The notes under the pieces: generated by a model | Told to the model about the DNA's origin: nothing | Databases searched by the model: none | The model's input: the letters and a program-made list of their open reading frames with translations, nothing else | Shown here: one piece after another, positions 1 to 8,448 of the stretch | Numbering within the stretch: position 1 is the stretch's first letter | Layout: each line of letters starts with the position of its first letter | Source: Pelargonium cotyledonis | Taxonomy: Eukaryota > Streptophyta > Magnoliopsida > Geraniales > Geraniaceae | Length of the DNA stretch: 25,120 bases | Assembly (NCBI GenBank): GCA_036897625.1 | Contig: JAYMTA010000698.1 | Span: forward strand, 1 to 25,120 | Direction: 5' to 3' | Program-made: the position numbers and the translations under genes

Positions 1-1069
1 TGTGTGTTTTGATTTTCGGCTGGAAGATCCGGTCGCGATGCTCCCAGCGGACGAGCTCCTCTCCGACGGAAAGCTTGTGCCGCTCCACCTGTCCTCGCTC
101 AAGCCATCGGTCGGCGCGTTCAGCTCTTCCGGGACCGAGTCGCCGGACGCCTTAAAGGCTTGCCGGATAGCGGAGTTGTCTAATGTAGATCCCTTCCTCT
201 ACTCTCCCAAAGCGCCGAGGTGCTCGAGCCGTTGGAGGGAGCTTCTCGGGCTGAAGAAGCTCTACCAGAACAGCAGCACAGCTACCGGCCACAACCAGAA
301 GACCAGTGAGTCCCTGAAAACGTCTTCTTCTTCGTCTAATACAAAGTCCTTGAAGAATTTTCTCCACCGGAGCTCGAAATCGTCAAGCTCTTCCTCCTCT
401 GACGCGTACCTCAGCCTCCCCTTGCTGAGAGACTCCGATTGCGAGTCCCTCTCCATATCCTCCTCCCGCCTCTCGCTCTCGTCATCCTCCTCCGGCCACG
501 AACACGACGACCTCCCCCGCCTCTCCCTTGATTCCGAAAAGACAGCCCCAAATCCATTCAAGGCCCCAAACCCGAACCCACCGAGAATGAGACTGGTGAA
601 ACCCACCAGCAGCAACGGTGCCAGCACCACCACGAACAGTGCGAGGGTAGGGAGGAGCCCGATGAGGAGGACCTCCGATTCCAGTGCGACGGTGAGCAGG
701 GGAGTGTCAGTCGACAGCCCGAGAATGAATTCTTCGGGGAAGATAGTGTTTCAGAGCTTGGAGAGGAGCTCAAGCAGCCCCAGCAGCTTCAATGGCGGAC
801 CCAGGTTCAAGCACAGAGGCATGGAGAGGTCGTATTCGGCCAATGTGAGGGTCACACCGGTCCTGAACGTCCCTGTTTGTTCCCTCCGCGGGTCGTCCAA
901 ATCGGGCTCTGTTTTCGGGTTCAGCCAGCTCTTCTCGTCCCCACAGAAGCGAGATAGCAGCAGCAGCAACGCCGGAACCAGCAGCATCAGAGCCTATCAC
1001 CACCACCACCAACAGCAGCAGCAACAACAGAGCAATAACAGTAGCCGGAACCGGACGGATCGAGCCTGA
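1..1069 (+). CDS. Ser-rich protein, membrane-associated kinase regulator-like (5'-truncated)
   Basis: The reading frame is open from the window edge (V/GTG-Cys-Phe-Asp-Phe-Arg-Leu) to TGA at 1067-1069. No credible ATG is present, so the true start lies upstream. Seen: an N-terminal block FDFRLEDPVAMLPADELLSD followed by GKLVPLHL, long Ser tracts (about residues 105-165), a C-terminal block with RSYSANVRVTPVLNVPVC and SVFGFSQLFS, and a His/Gln/Asn-rich tail. These N- and C-terminal blocks are typical of the plant family around At1g67050/At3g18300, annotated as probable membrane-associated kinase regulators or serine-rich proteins; the match is from memory. Members are mostly disordered, basic and Ser-rich, and are thought to act at the plasma membrane or in signalling, but the biochemical role of this subgroup is poorly defined. 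No transmembrane segment is visible. The GC-rich coding sequence contrasts with the AT-rich flank. Family call fairly secure, function inferred only. Confidence 0.75.
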   Translation, partial: VCFDFRLEDPVAMLPADELLSDGKLVPLHLSSLKPSVGAFSSSGTESPDALKACRIAELSNVDPFLYSPKAPRCSSRWRELLGLKKLYQNSSTATGHNQKTSESLKTSSSSSNTKSLKNFLHRSSKSSSSSSSDAYLSLPLLRDSDCESLSISSSRLSLSSSSSGHEHDDLPRLSLDSEKTAPNPFKAPNPNPPRMRLVKPTSSNGASTTTNSARVGRSPMRRTSDSSATVSRGVSVDSPRMNSSGKIVFQSLERSSSSPSSFNGGPRFKHRGMERSYSANVRVTPVLNVPVCSLRGSSKSGSVFGFSQLFSSPQKRDSSSSNAGTSSIRAYHHHHQQQQQQQSNNSSRNRTDRA

Positions 1070-1850
1070 CGGAACAGTAACAGTGTTAGTTAATTTTACT
1101 TTTTAATTCCATGAAATACCGCATGACTTTCATTGATAAACAGGTTTATATATTTTGTATATATGCGGGGGGCTTTCAATTGTTGTTCTTGTTGAGAGAT
1201 AGCTAACGCTGATTCTGGGTAGGATTAGAATTTGCTCTGTTTTCGTTTTTTGTTTTTGTTGCTGTTCGCTGCTGATGATGATGAAGATGTTGTTTTCTTC
1301 TTGACCTGAAAGATATGGAATCTCTGTTTTTTGCTGTTGTGTATTGTGTTGTGTGTTCTGTGACTGTGATTGGAAAATGGCGTGTGAATAGCACGCGCCA
1401 TGGGGGAGGGTGTCATCCTCCTGGTGGTGTGGGGAAGATGGGGACTGAGGATCAGGACTGGGCTTGGCTCTTTGTTGAAAGCTAGCTATCCATGGCATGT
1501 TAGAGCTTATCTCACAATCTGTCTCTTTCCAACAATATTCTTTTTTCTTTTTACTTAAATGCCTGTCAAGATTCTAACACATGAATTAATTAATAAGCAT
1601 AGGTTAATTAAAACAATTTAGTTGTAGAGCTGTTGGGAGTGGGTCGGTGGACCAACCCAGGAGGAGGTTAGATTTGTGGTCCACAGTTAGGAAGATCAAA
1701 ACTTTGTGTCTACTTGGTTGCATACATCTATTGATTATAATAATAAATAATTATCAGTAACTATGTTATGTTTGTTGTGTAATTGTGTAAACATTGAATC
1801 AATGAAATAAATCTATTATACATGTTAGGGTTTGATGCATATTTGGGTGT

Positions 1851-1879
1851 CCATGACCATGACCATGACCATGACCATG
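1851..1879. repeat. Hexanucleotide microsatellite (CCATGA)n
   Basis: About 4.7 uninterrupted copies of CCATGA run from 1851 to 1879 in non-coding DNA. It gives a Trp/Ser dipeptide run in a chance minus-strand ORF, which I do not regard as coding. Confidence 0.9.
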
Positions 1880-2319
1880 TGAGTGAAAAGAGATGGAAGA
1901 GAGGCATGTGATGGGTAGCAGTTGCTAAAAAAGTAGTAACAGGACAGTGTATATATAGGTATGTAGTATTGGACACTCTGCATCTCCTTCTGTCTTCCTG
2001 CTACTGCTAGCTGTAGAGTGTAGTGTTCTTACTGTTGAGCTCCCGGAGTTTAATGGCTATTTTGTCATCCACTTCTATACATTCATATGGATCCATGCAA
2101 TGCCAGGCCATTGTTGACTCGCATTAATTTTTGTGTGTATTGTTGTTTTCAATTTCAAAATCTACAACAGTATTGGCTGTTTTGAGTCATTTTTTTAGGT
2201 GTCTAGTTGTCTACCACAAAATGTAGGTGAGAAATTAAGTTTTGGTTTGGTAAACTAGCATTTGGAATGGATGAAATGAACTAGTCTTAGTATATATATG
2301 GAGTGCCAATATTCATTAG

Positions 2320-2495
2320 TTAACACTCATTCGCCTCAATGAATTTGTGAATATGGAGTGCTCGCCCGAATCCATTTTAATTGTCTCTTGGCTGAGAGTT
2401 GATTCTCATCATTAACACTCATATCCTTCTCAATGAATTTGTGGATATAGACTGTTTGCCTAAATCTATTTCGATTGTCTCTTGGCTGAAAGTCT
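2320..2495. repeat. Diverged tandem duplication, period about 92 bp
   Basis: Two adjacent units begin at 2320 and 2412. Shared words in the same order are TTAACACTCAT, CTCAATGAATTTGTG, ATATGGA/ATATAGA, CC(C/T)(G/A)AATC and ATTGTCTCTTGGCTGA. Divergence is visible throughout, so the duplication is not recent. No coding potential. Confidence 0.75.
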
Positions 2496-3321
2496 GTTGA
2501 CCTATACAACTACAAAGCATTATGAAAACAAAGTGAGGTTGACTAATATCTCATGGAATTTCCGACAATAAGTCGACACAAATTCAATGACGGTTTACCA
2601 TATAAAGTAAAAAGTAAAAAACATGTATTCTAAAGTATGAGGTCGGCATATATCGAGTTACTATCTTTGTTTCTCTCAATGAAAACAAAATTTTGTTAGC
2701 AAGAGTAAGGACAAAATAATGATTTGAGTCTTTCGTAAGAGTTGTGCATGAACTACTAAACTCTTGCGGTTAAAACTCCTGTGAGAACCATTAACGTCTA
2801 AAAGGAGGGCTTGTTTTATCTCCATTCTCTAAGATCATATGTCCTTGCAATAATCTAGTATACATCCAAACAAGCTCTTAGCAACCAAATACAATGATTT
2901 AAGGATAGAGATTCAAAAATATCTCGAGAGGAGTGGTAGAGAAAAGGGTAAAGCCTGACCGGTCGGGCTTGTTAGGCTGGGCCTTCCATGGCCATGTGAG
3001 TTTCTATTGTATTAAACTCTCATAATTTAATATTGTGCAAAGGTGGGTGAACTTACATTACATGGTAACAAAAACAAATTGTGAGGGAGGGCCTATCATA
3101 TTTATGTTTATGTCTCTGTCCTAAAATAATACACTTTGGATATGATTTGACATGAGAGCCCCTGGTGGTGTGTGATATCACAGAATCTTTTTGGGTACCA
3201 AATTATTGGTAAACCGTTTGATCTTTTGATTTTACTAATATTTATTGAATGAGTTTGGTTTGACCCAGTCTTCTTGGGACCAATCTATTTTGTCCCTTTA
3301 GTTAGTTACCTACCTGACCTG

Positions 3322-3340
3322 CCCTACCCTACCCTACCCT
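3322..3340. repeat. Short (CCCTA)n run
   Basis: Nearly four copies of CCCTA. It differs from the plant telomere heptamer CCCTAAA, so I read it as a simple repeat rather than an interstitial telomere. Confidence 0.85.
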
Positions 3341-5480
3341 TGGTGGGTTTTGCAATTTGCTTTACAATTTGGTTTTGTTGATTGTTGTGTTGTGTCATTT
3401 GCAAGGGCAGTATTGTCCTTTTCTGGGTTCTTAGCCCAAAGAAAGACTCAGATAGATTTTGGCTGCTGGGATAGTGAGATGGTATTATTGCTGCCATTGA
3501 CAAGACCTTGATTCTTGAAAGAACAAACCTCAAAAGTCCCCAAAAAAGGTGAATCCTTTTGTTTTTCTACTGCTACTACTTTATAAGAGGTGCATTACTG
3601 ATAACTCTAGGGTATCTTCAAAGCAAATGTCACGTAAATAAAAGTTACAAGATGATTATACAAATTGTTCGACAAGGGCAAAATTCGGCACGAATATAGT
3701 ATGTTTAACACATAATTGAATGGGTAGTGTAAACACACGTGATTGTAATGAATATGATTTAATACATTTTTTTCGATACAACCAACAAGTTCAATGCGAC
3801 ACTATTTTTTCAGCGTAATTCACATGACATGTACATAACGAACAATTAATCGTATGTGCATGTTTTAAAAGCTCAACACAACAATGATACCCGTATAAAC
3901 TTGTTGGGTTCTCTAGCATGTACACAACTACAAACTATTAGGTATGCTTTTCAGTTCAGATATGATCTGAAGAAGATATTGATAATGATTCTGATCATCC
4001 TTATCTTGTTGTGTGGCCTGGCACAGCACTGCACAGTATCAATAAAAAAATAAATAAAAGTAGTGAATATTGAATGAGTAAATAATAGAGGGAGGAAACC
4101 AGGAGGGTCGAGTCTGCAAAGCCTGAAGATTTGAATGTAGAAACGTGGTCAAACACAAAGCCATAGATTCCCCCCAGTCAAGCTTCCCTCCAAACAACAT
4201 TATTAGAGACACTAATTTAAACATGAAAATCTGGTTGGACTCTCAATTTAGTTTATAATTTGTAACACGACAAACTTGTAGCGGATTCAGTTGGTTGAGT
4301 TAAGCATAATTGAATTTGTGCTCACTATATCAACCATTCACTGACCCGCTTGTGTTTGAGTTTAGTAGGTTTGGACAGAATGTGCAAATCTATCATGTCA
4401 TGTTGTATTAAACTATGTATAAATAAGGAGTGTTCATGTTATGTTTATCAACTTATTTGAAAAACAACTTCAGTTCAAGTTGACCTATTTTATGTAATAC
4501 AAAACTTTCGATACAACACAAACACAACCCGTGACCACAACGTTACCAGCCTTACGTAAACATCTGAAATTCAGTTCGATTTAACCAACTTTTGAGTGTG
4601 ATCCTATCTGCAGCCTTAAACCAAAAATTTGAAAGTTAAAACAAACCAAAGTCCTTTCAACGTAGTTAATTCAAATTAGACTTAACGAATTCAAAAATTG
4701 CACCTTTTTGTGAAAATGGAATGCAAATGTTTCTTACAACAGAAAATAAACATTATGTTTTTACTAATATTAACTCATACGTTACAAAAATCAATGGAAC
4801 CGAACCTCAAACAGCATGGCCAAAGTTAAGCCAAGAAAGTAGGTCCAATATGTGACTGGAACTTGGAATTCTAAAACGTTGTTGTCCTCATCTTCCCTAC
4901 AGCAAGTTCAACGCATTGTAGACTGTACATTGAATGGAATTACATCTCCTGTTCGAAGTATCTACGATGCCAAACTTCACCACAGGAATATACACGTAAC
5001 TCAAATCACAACTACTGTTCATTTCAACAAAATGAATATTTTATTTTTATTTTTAAGTTGTTATGTTATTATTTCACATATAATAGAACATTTACAGCTA
5101 TATTAAAAATACATTAAATTATTTTATTATTCTTAATTTTTACAAAATATTAGAAATAAAAACATGACAATCATTGAGATTGACAAATATTATATTTGCA
5201 AGTAGTTTGTTTGAGTTCAAATACGACAAGTTATAAATATTATTATCATTAAAATTTGTTTTTTTTTTAAATTGGGGCCAAAATGATTTTACCGTGTAAC
5301 CATCGACATAAAACACTTCAATCCTCAAAATCAGACTTTGAATTGAAGCATTCAGCATGTTACATTGAGTACACTATCAAGATTCTTGTGTCATCTTGTT
5401 ATAAAGATCTCAATTTGACCATGATCCGCTCACAGACGAGCCACAAATTAACATTCATCTTCCGTATACAAAAAGTGTTG

Positions 5481-5571
5481 TGAACCATCAGCAACCAAAG
5501 GTTATCCCCAGAAACAGATGTTATATGCGGTCCGCATCATGGTTCGGTCATAGACCGCATCATTTGGTTCA
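5481..5571 (-). ncRNA. Candidate box C/D snoRNA E (distal member of cluster)
   Basis: Read on the minus strand, a perfect 7-bp terminal stem TGAACCA/TGGTTCA (5571-5565 with 5487-5481) brackets the element. Box D CTGA (5491-5488) lies directly inside the 3' arm. The box C position, one base inside the 5' arm, reads ATGATGC and departs from RTGATGA at the last base. The box C neighbourhood (GAACC..ATGATGCGG) recurs about 25 nt further in, possibly serving as box C'. Size is 91 nt, normal for C/D RNAs. I could not recognise an rRNA target for the sequence upstream of box D. It lies 45 nt beyond snoRNA D in the same orientation, which supports membership of the cluster. The imperfect box C keeps this tentative; it may be a decayed copy. 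Confidence 0.5.
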
Positions 5572-5616
5572 ACTCAACTACAATATTCATAATTTATCTA
5601 AATGTTTTTGTTTCAA

Positions 5617-5701
5617 GGGCTCAGCAGTAAAATGGGTTTAAAGTCATTATCAGCACAGAATAAATCAGAGTGGTGCATGACATGAATTTTCATCACAGCC
5701 C
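5617..5701 (-). ncRNA. Box C/D snoRNA D, predicted guide for 18S rRNA 2'-O-methylation
   Basis: On the minus strand: terminal stem GGGC/GCCC (5701-5698 with 5620-5617), box C GTGATGA (5696-5690), box D' CTGA (5668-5665), a C'-like TGATAATGA, and box D CTGA (5624-5621). The 85-nt size is typical. Immediately upstream of D', the RNA carries CATGCACCAC (antisense of 5670-5679), which pairs with the 18S segment GTGGTGCATG in helix 'GGGTGGTGGTGCATGGCCG' (rRNA recalled from memory). With the D+5 rule the methylated base would be the G corresponding to yeast 18S Gm1271 (snR40) and human Gm1328 (U32). The guide upstream of box D (antisense of CAGTAAAATGGG) has no target that I recognise. C/D RNAs of this kind are bound by fibrillarin, Nop56/58 and 15.5K in the nucleolus. 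Confidence 0.82.
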
Positions 5702-5739
5702 AAAAACCAAAACTTAGATTTCGAAAATCTAATAATAAA

Positions 5740-5900
5740 AAATGTGAGCAGGGTTAAAGTAACAGCAAGCTTATTGAGATGAAGTATAGAAGCAAGCAGT
5801 GTCGCAAGACCTGTTTTTTGTTTGTTCATTTTCTGCCCTGTTTACGAAACGCCAAGCCACTCTTTCAACTCAAGGCATCAGATACCATAGGCATTTTCTA
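5740..5900 (-). ncRNA. Candidate box H/ACA snoRNA, predicted guide for 18S pseudouridylation
   Basis: Minus strand, in the gap between C/D RNAs C and D. The 5' hairpin has a lower stem TGCCT/AGGGCA (5893-5889 with 5839-5834), an upper stem GATGCC/GGCGTT (5879-5874 with 5853-5848, including G-U pairs), and an internal pocket of ATGGTATCT (5888-5880) and TCGTAAAC (5847-5840). An H-box-like AGAAAA follows the stem. The pocket fits 18S rRNA ACGA-UC-AGATACC: 4 pairs on one side, 7 on the other, with exactly the two unpaired bases expected. That uridine corresponds, from memory, to yeast 18S Psi999 (snR31). Pocket-to-H-box spacing (about 13-15 nt) is right. The 3' hairpin is weaker: I take ACA at 5745-5743 as the ACA box, closed by CAGG/CCTG. 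The ends are approximate. Confidence 0.55.
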
Positions 5901-5933
5901 TATAAAATAAAATATTCAAAAACACTATTTCAA

Positions 5934-6020
5934 TGCAATCTCAGCCGAAAGATGGTGATTTTTTTTGTAATTAATCACTGAAAATCATTAAATACTACAC
6001 TAATTTCATCACAGATTGCA
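5934..6020 (-). ncRNA. Box C/D snoRNA C, predicted guide for 25S rRNA 2'-O-methylation
   Basis: On the minus strand: perfect 7-bp terminal stem TGCAATC/GATTGCA (6020-6014 with 5940-5934), box C GTGATGA (6012-6006), box D CTGA (5944-5941); 87 nt in all. The 14 nt directly upstream of box D are the exact complement of CCGAAAGATGGTGA (plus-strand 5945-5958), a universally conserved 25S/28S rRNA segment (GACCCGAAAGATGGTGAAC, recalled from memory). By the D+5 rule the target is the second A of GAAAG, the site methylated in yeast as Am807 (snR39/snR59) and in human as Am1511 (U51/U32). The match, box positions and stem together make this the best-supported RNA gene of the cluster. No clear D' box or second guide was recognised. 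Confidence 0.88.
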
Positions 6021-6059
6021 AATTCAGAAGATTTGAAAATAATTATTGAAGAAACGCAG

Positions 6060-6138
6060 GAGAGATCAGATGGTAGTGCATGTTGTTTCATCACAAAAAT
6101 ACTGATTTATATGGATAATAATCCTCACGCCACCCTCG
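6060..6138 (-). ncRNA. Orphan snoRNA-like element, tandem copy 1
   Basis: About 80 bp that recurs, with some eight differences, at 6215-6296 (period about 155 bp). On the minus strand it carries a degenerate box C-like GTGAGGA, a perfect internal GTGATGA (6094-6088) and CTGA (6069-6066). The order resembles C-guide-D'-C'-guide-D. No terminal stem pairs the two ends in this copy and no rRNA target is obvious; the antisense of the guide shares only GATGGTAG with 18S. It lies between the well-supported snoRNAs C and A in the same orientation, so it is probably part of the same primary transcript. Whether it is a functional orphan snoRNA or a duplicated spacer cannot be decided by eye. Confidence 0.38.
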
Positions 6139-6214
6139 CTAATTACGCAATTCGGAAAATTTGGAAAAAAAAAAAGTAAAAAAGAGAGTAGAAATTAGGG
6201 ATTTAGAAGAACAA

Positions 6215-6296
6215 GAGAGATCAGATGGTAGTGCATGTTTTGTTCATCATAAAAAATGCAGATTTATATGGATAATAATCCTCACGCCAACCTTGC
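6215..6296 (-). ncRNA. Orphan snoRNA-like element, tandem copy 2
   Basis: Second copy of the element at 6060-6138. Minus-strand motifs are GTGAGGA, ATGATGA (6250-6244) and CTGA (6224-6221). This copy is enclosed by a perfect 11-bp inverted repeat, AAATTAGGGAT/ATCCCTAATTT (6192-6202 and 6307-6317). In the transcript that would form an external stem about 20 nt outside the boxes on each side, as often seen around plant pre-snoRNAs. Copy 1 lacks a comparable stem. Twenty-one bases around GGATTATTATCC are identical between the copies. No target recognised. Confidence 0.4.
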
Positions 6297-6355
6297 GAAA
6301 CTTCAGATCCCTAATTTTCGTACAAATTTGAGAAAAAAACAGTAGATGTAGAGAA

Positions 6356-6448
6356 TGGAATCAGAAATAGATAAGGTCAATCACCATAAAAGCAATCAAT
6401 GAGATGCTTTGTAAGACTGGGGCGACAACAGAATCTCATCATCTTCCA
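6356..6448 (-). ncRNA. Box C/D snoRNA A (promoter-proximal member of cluster)
   Basis: On the minus strand: perfect 5-bp terminal stem TGGAA/TTCCA (6448-6444 with 6360-6356), box C ATGATGA (6442-6436), a C'-like TGGTGAT, and box D CTGA (6364-6361); 93 nt. The stem sits one base outside box C and directly next to box D, the canonical C/D layout. An internal stretch CGCCCCAGTC (antisense of 6415-6424) is complementary to the conserved 25S segment GACTGGGGCG, but the match is only 10 nt and no good D' box follows it, so the target is uncertain. The guide upstream of box D (antisense of AAATAGATAAGGTC) is unassigned. It lies about 100 nt downstream of the TATA box at 6558-6550 and is the first RNA of the unit. 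Confidence 0.72.
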
Positions 6449-6549
6449 CAATAACTTACTTCAGAAAAGCCAGAGATTGGAGATTGAGGTACGGAGAGAA
6501 GAGATGTAGATACAAAGGTAAGAGATGATAGGCTCATCAGAACGAGCGG

Positions 6550-6657
6550 TATATAAAGGAGCCAGAATTAGGGTTTCGAGCGAGACCCGCACTTCCAAAC
6601 TATTAGGTTTAGCCGTTTTTGTTGTGGGCTTTGCTCTTTCTTAGGGGATGATGGGCT
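6550..6657 (-). promoter_or_regulatory. snoRNA cluster promoter: two site II words, telo-box, TATA box
   Basis: In minus-strand order: site II words AGCCCA at 6657-6652 and 6630-6625 (TGGGCT on the plus strand), telo-box AAACCCTAA at 6576-6568, and a TATA box CTTTATATA at 6558-6550. The combination of site II and telo-box just upstream of TATA is the known signature of plant ribosomal-protein and snoRNA genes and is associated with TCP-type factors and growth-linked expression. The order and distances fit transcription leftward into the snoRNAs; nothing recognisable lies to the right. Confidence 0.75.
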
Positions 6658-6903
6658 TTTAACCATACTCATTCATATTTGAAATTCAATCTGAATTCAA
6701 ATAGATTTATCCTCTAAATCAATTTTTTTTGGCTCGGGTTGAATTTGTTATGTTGTTCAAATTATTCTAAAATTTAAAATTTAGTTCAATTTATTTTTTA
6801 TTCTTTTTCAAACTGATTCAGATTACTTTTCATCATTTTTAATTTTATCAAAAATTCAAATTGGCACGTCTAGTTAATGGGTACTCAGTCCTGAAGAGAT
6901 GGG

Positions 6904-7262
6904 TGAAATGTTCATCGGATGAGGGAAGTGAATGTATGGAAAGCTATACGGGGTCAACAATTCAACCATAAGTAAAAACACTGAATGGTGTAAGGTGCAA
7001 TGTTCATCGAAGGAAGGATGATGAAGGTGAATGTATGGAAGGTTATACGGGGTCAACAATTCAAGCATAAGTGAAACACTACATGATGTAAGGTGCAATA
7101 TGCATCGAAGGAAGGATGATGAAGGTGAATGTATGGAAGGCTATATGAGGTTGACAACTCAACCATAAATCATGAGGGGAAGTGGGGTGCAATATTCATC
7201 GAAGAAAGGATGAGGGAGTATATGTGGTCGACAACTCAACCATAAGCGAAACACTAAATGTG
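6904..7262. repeat. Minisatellite, four units of about 92-99 bp
   Basis: The word AAT(G/A)T(T/G)CATCG recurs at 6907, 6999, 7098 and 7191. Each unit continues with a GGATGA-rich segment, GTGAATGTATGGAAGG(C/T)TAT (absent or shortened in unit 4), GG(G/T)(T/C)(C/G)AACAA(T/C)TCAA and CATAAG. Units 2 and 3 are the most alike and share long identical runs. The repeat yields a periodic chance ORF on the minus strand. Flanking DNA shows no transposon ends. Confidence 0.8.
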
Positions 7263-7302
7263 ATTAATGTGAAAAGCGGTATAGCAAGTTATCTATGAAT
7301 GA

Positions 7303-7400
7303 TAAAAATATTGATTTTTTTATCAGCAAACGTACAAACACCGAGCCTCGAACTTAAGACCTCGGAAGACTAAATAAAATCAACCAATTACCCTACTGAT
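7303..7400 (-). mobile_element. Possible tRNA-derived SINE fragment
   Basis: On the minus strand the segment starts GTAGGGTAATTGGTTG, box A-like. About 30 nt later comes AGTTCGAGGCT (7354-7344), close to the Pol III box B GGTTCGANTCC. The spacing and the context GAGGTCTTAAGTTCGAGGCTC recall the heads of plant SINEs. A 3' tail and target-site duplications were not identified, so the boundaries are approximate and the call is tentative. Confidence 0.35.
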
Positions 7401-7900
7401 TGTTTGTAATAGAGATGTTGGTTCAACGAAGAGTGATGAGTGATCGATGTGTCCATGAGTTAAGAATAAATAAGAGTCAAAGCTTCATTTGTTATAAGTT
7501 GTCTAGTGGCCCAGGCATGGTAGAGAGAACTTGAGTTGGATAAGTTAGCATTCGTGCGTGACTTGGTGGATGACTTGTATACAAAAATGAGCTTGTAGCC
7601 AATGAGGTGTTGTTGACCTAAGGTGTTTGACATTAGGTAAAGTTAGAAAAAGAATAAGAGATTTTTATTGATTATCTGAAAGTGACTATGATTGCCTAGT
7701 TAGATAAAAGAGTGCATCATCTCAACTCGAACGTTATACAGTTGGCTTGATCCTCAAAATTTGAGGTATGTAGGTATTATTCATGCTTATCCATATGCCT
7801 ACGTTAACAAGATCTTCTAAAGACATCTGAGTATGAAAGTGAAAGAAACAAAATGAGTCATTCTCAAAGAAGAGAATAAACATACAAGCCATGATTAATG

Positions 7901-7980
7901 CCAAACTTTTCATCTAGAATACTTTGTGTCGGACAAGTAACCAACTTTTTGTCTAGAACACTTTGTGTCGGACTAGTAAC
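7901..7980. repeat. 40-bp tandem duplication
   Basis: Two adjacent 40-bp units (7901-7940 and 7941-7980) share TCTAGAA, ACTTTGTGTCGGAC and AGTAA with about seven differences. No coding role seen. Confidence 0.8.
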
Positions 7981-8448
7981 CAACAACCATTTAGACAAAT
8001 AGTTTAAGCCCATGATCTCCTCGAAGTTTCAGGTCCGAGTCTCATTATAGGTGTAGTTGGGGTTACCTATAAAAAAAGGTACAGCAAAGTGCTCATTTGT
8101 ATAGCCATTTTGTAGCTCTTCCACCATGAAGATGAGATTCTGCAACAGGAAGGGAAAAAATGGAATTGGCACACAGAACTACCAATTACAAGATTACACT
8201 GTACATTGTAAAGTGAAAGCTACAAAATCTTCATCAGTCAAACAAGCCCTAATTGACACAAACACAAGATGTATTTGGGGTTCACTGCCTTCCTCATATT
8301 GGTCTTCCAAACTGGCCAATGCCAATATGGTCCATAAATTGAAAAGAAACTATCCAATTTCTTCCATGGATTATGCGAATAAGACATCAATGTTATGGCG
8401 CAAGGTCCCATCTGTTTCCTCAATATCTAGAGCTCATTTTTTTCAAAT

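Larger units (their letters stand above)
1070..5480. other. Intergenic region without a supported gene
   Basis: AT-rich DNA with stops in all frames apart from short chance ORFs. The first few hundred bases are probably the 3' UTR of the Ser-rich gene. The tract holds a short hexamer microsatellite (1851-1879), a 92-bp-period tandem duplication (2320-2495), a CCCTA run (3322-3340) and a stretch around 4230-4560 rich in AACACGA/ACAACC-like words, which resembles old transposon debris but has no recognisable ends. I see no tRNA, no convincing microRNA hairpin and no protein domain. Confidence 0.5.
6660..8448. other. Repeat-bearing intergenic region
   Basis: No coding region is supported. Contents are a four-copy minisatellite (6904-7262), a possible tRNA-derived SINE (7303-7400) and a 40-bp tandem duplication (7901-7980). 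The segment 8100-8448 is presumably the 3' flank/UTR of the leftward PPR gene. The remainder is AT-rich without visible signals. Confidence 0.5.

Noticed and set aside
1380-1405. GGCGTG..CACGCGCC inverted repeat considered as a microRNA precursor
   Set aside because: Stem too short, and no known plant microRNA sequence recognised in the surrounding 300 nt.
1130-1498. 122-aa minus-strand ORF rich in Gln/Asn/Ser
   Set aside because: Low-complexity composition from T/G-rich DNA, overlapping frames equally open, no domain, and position in the probable 3' flank of the Ser-rich gene.
3322-3340. Interstitial telomere
   Set aside because: Unit is CCCTA, not the plant CCCTAAA, and only about four copies.
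6415-6424. Firm 25S target assignment for snoRNA A from GACTGGGGCG
   Set aside because: A 10-nt match to some rRNA is expected by chance in about half of such searches, and no proper D' box adjoins it; kept only as a possibility.
6874-7098. 74-aa minus-strand ORF with periodic peptide
   Set aside because: The periodicity is explained by the DNA minisatellite; no domain and no conserved start context.
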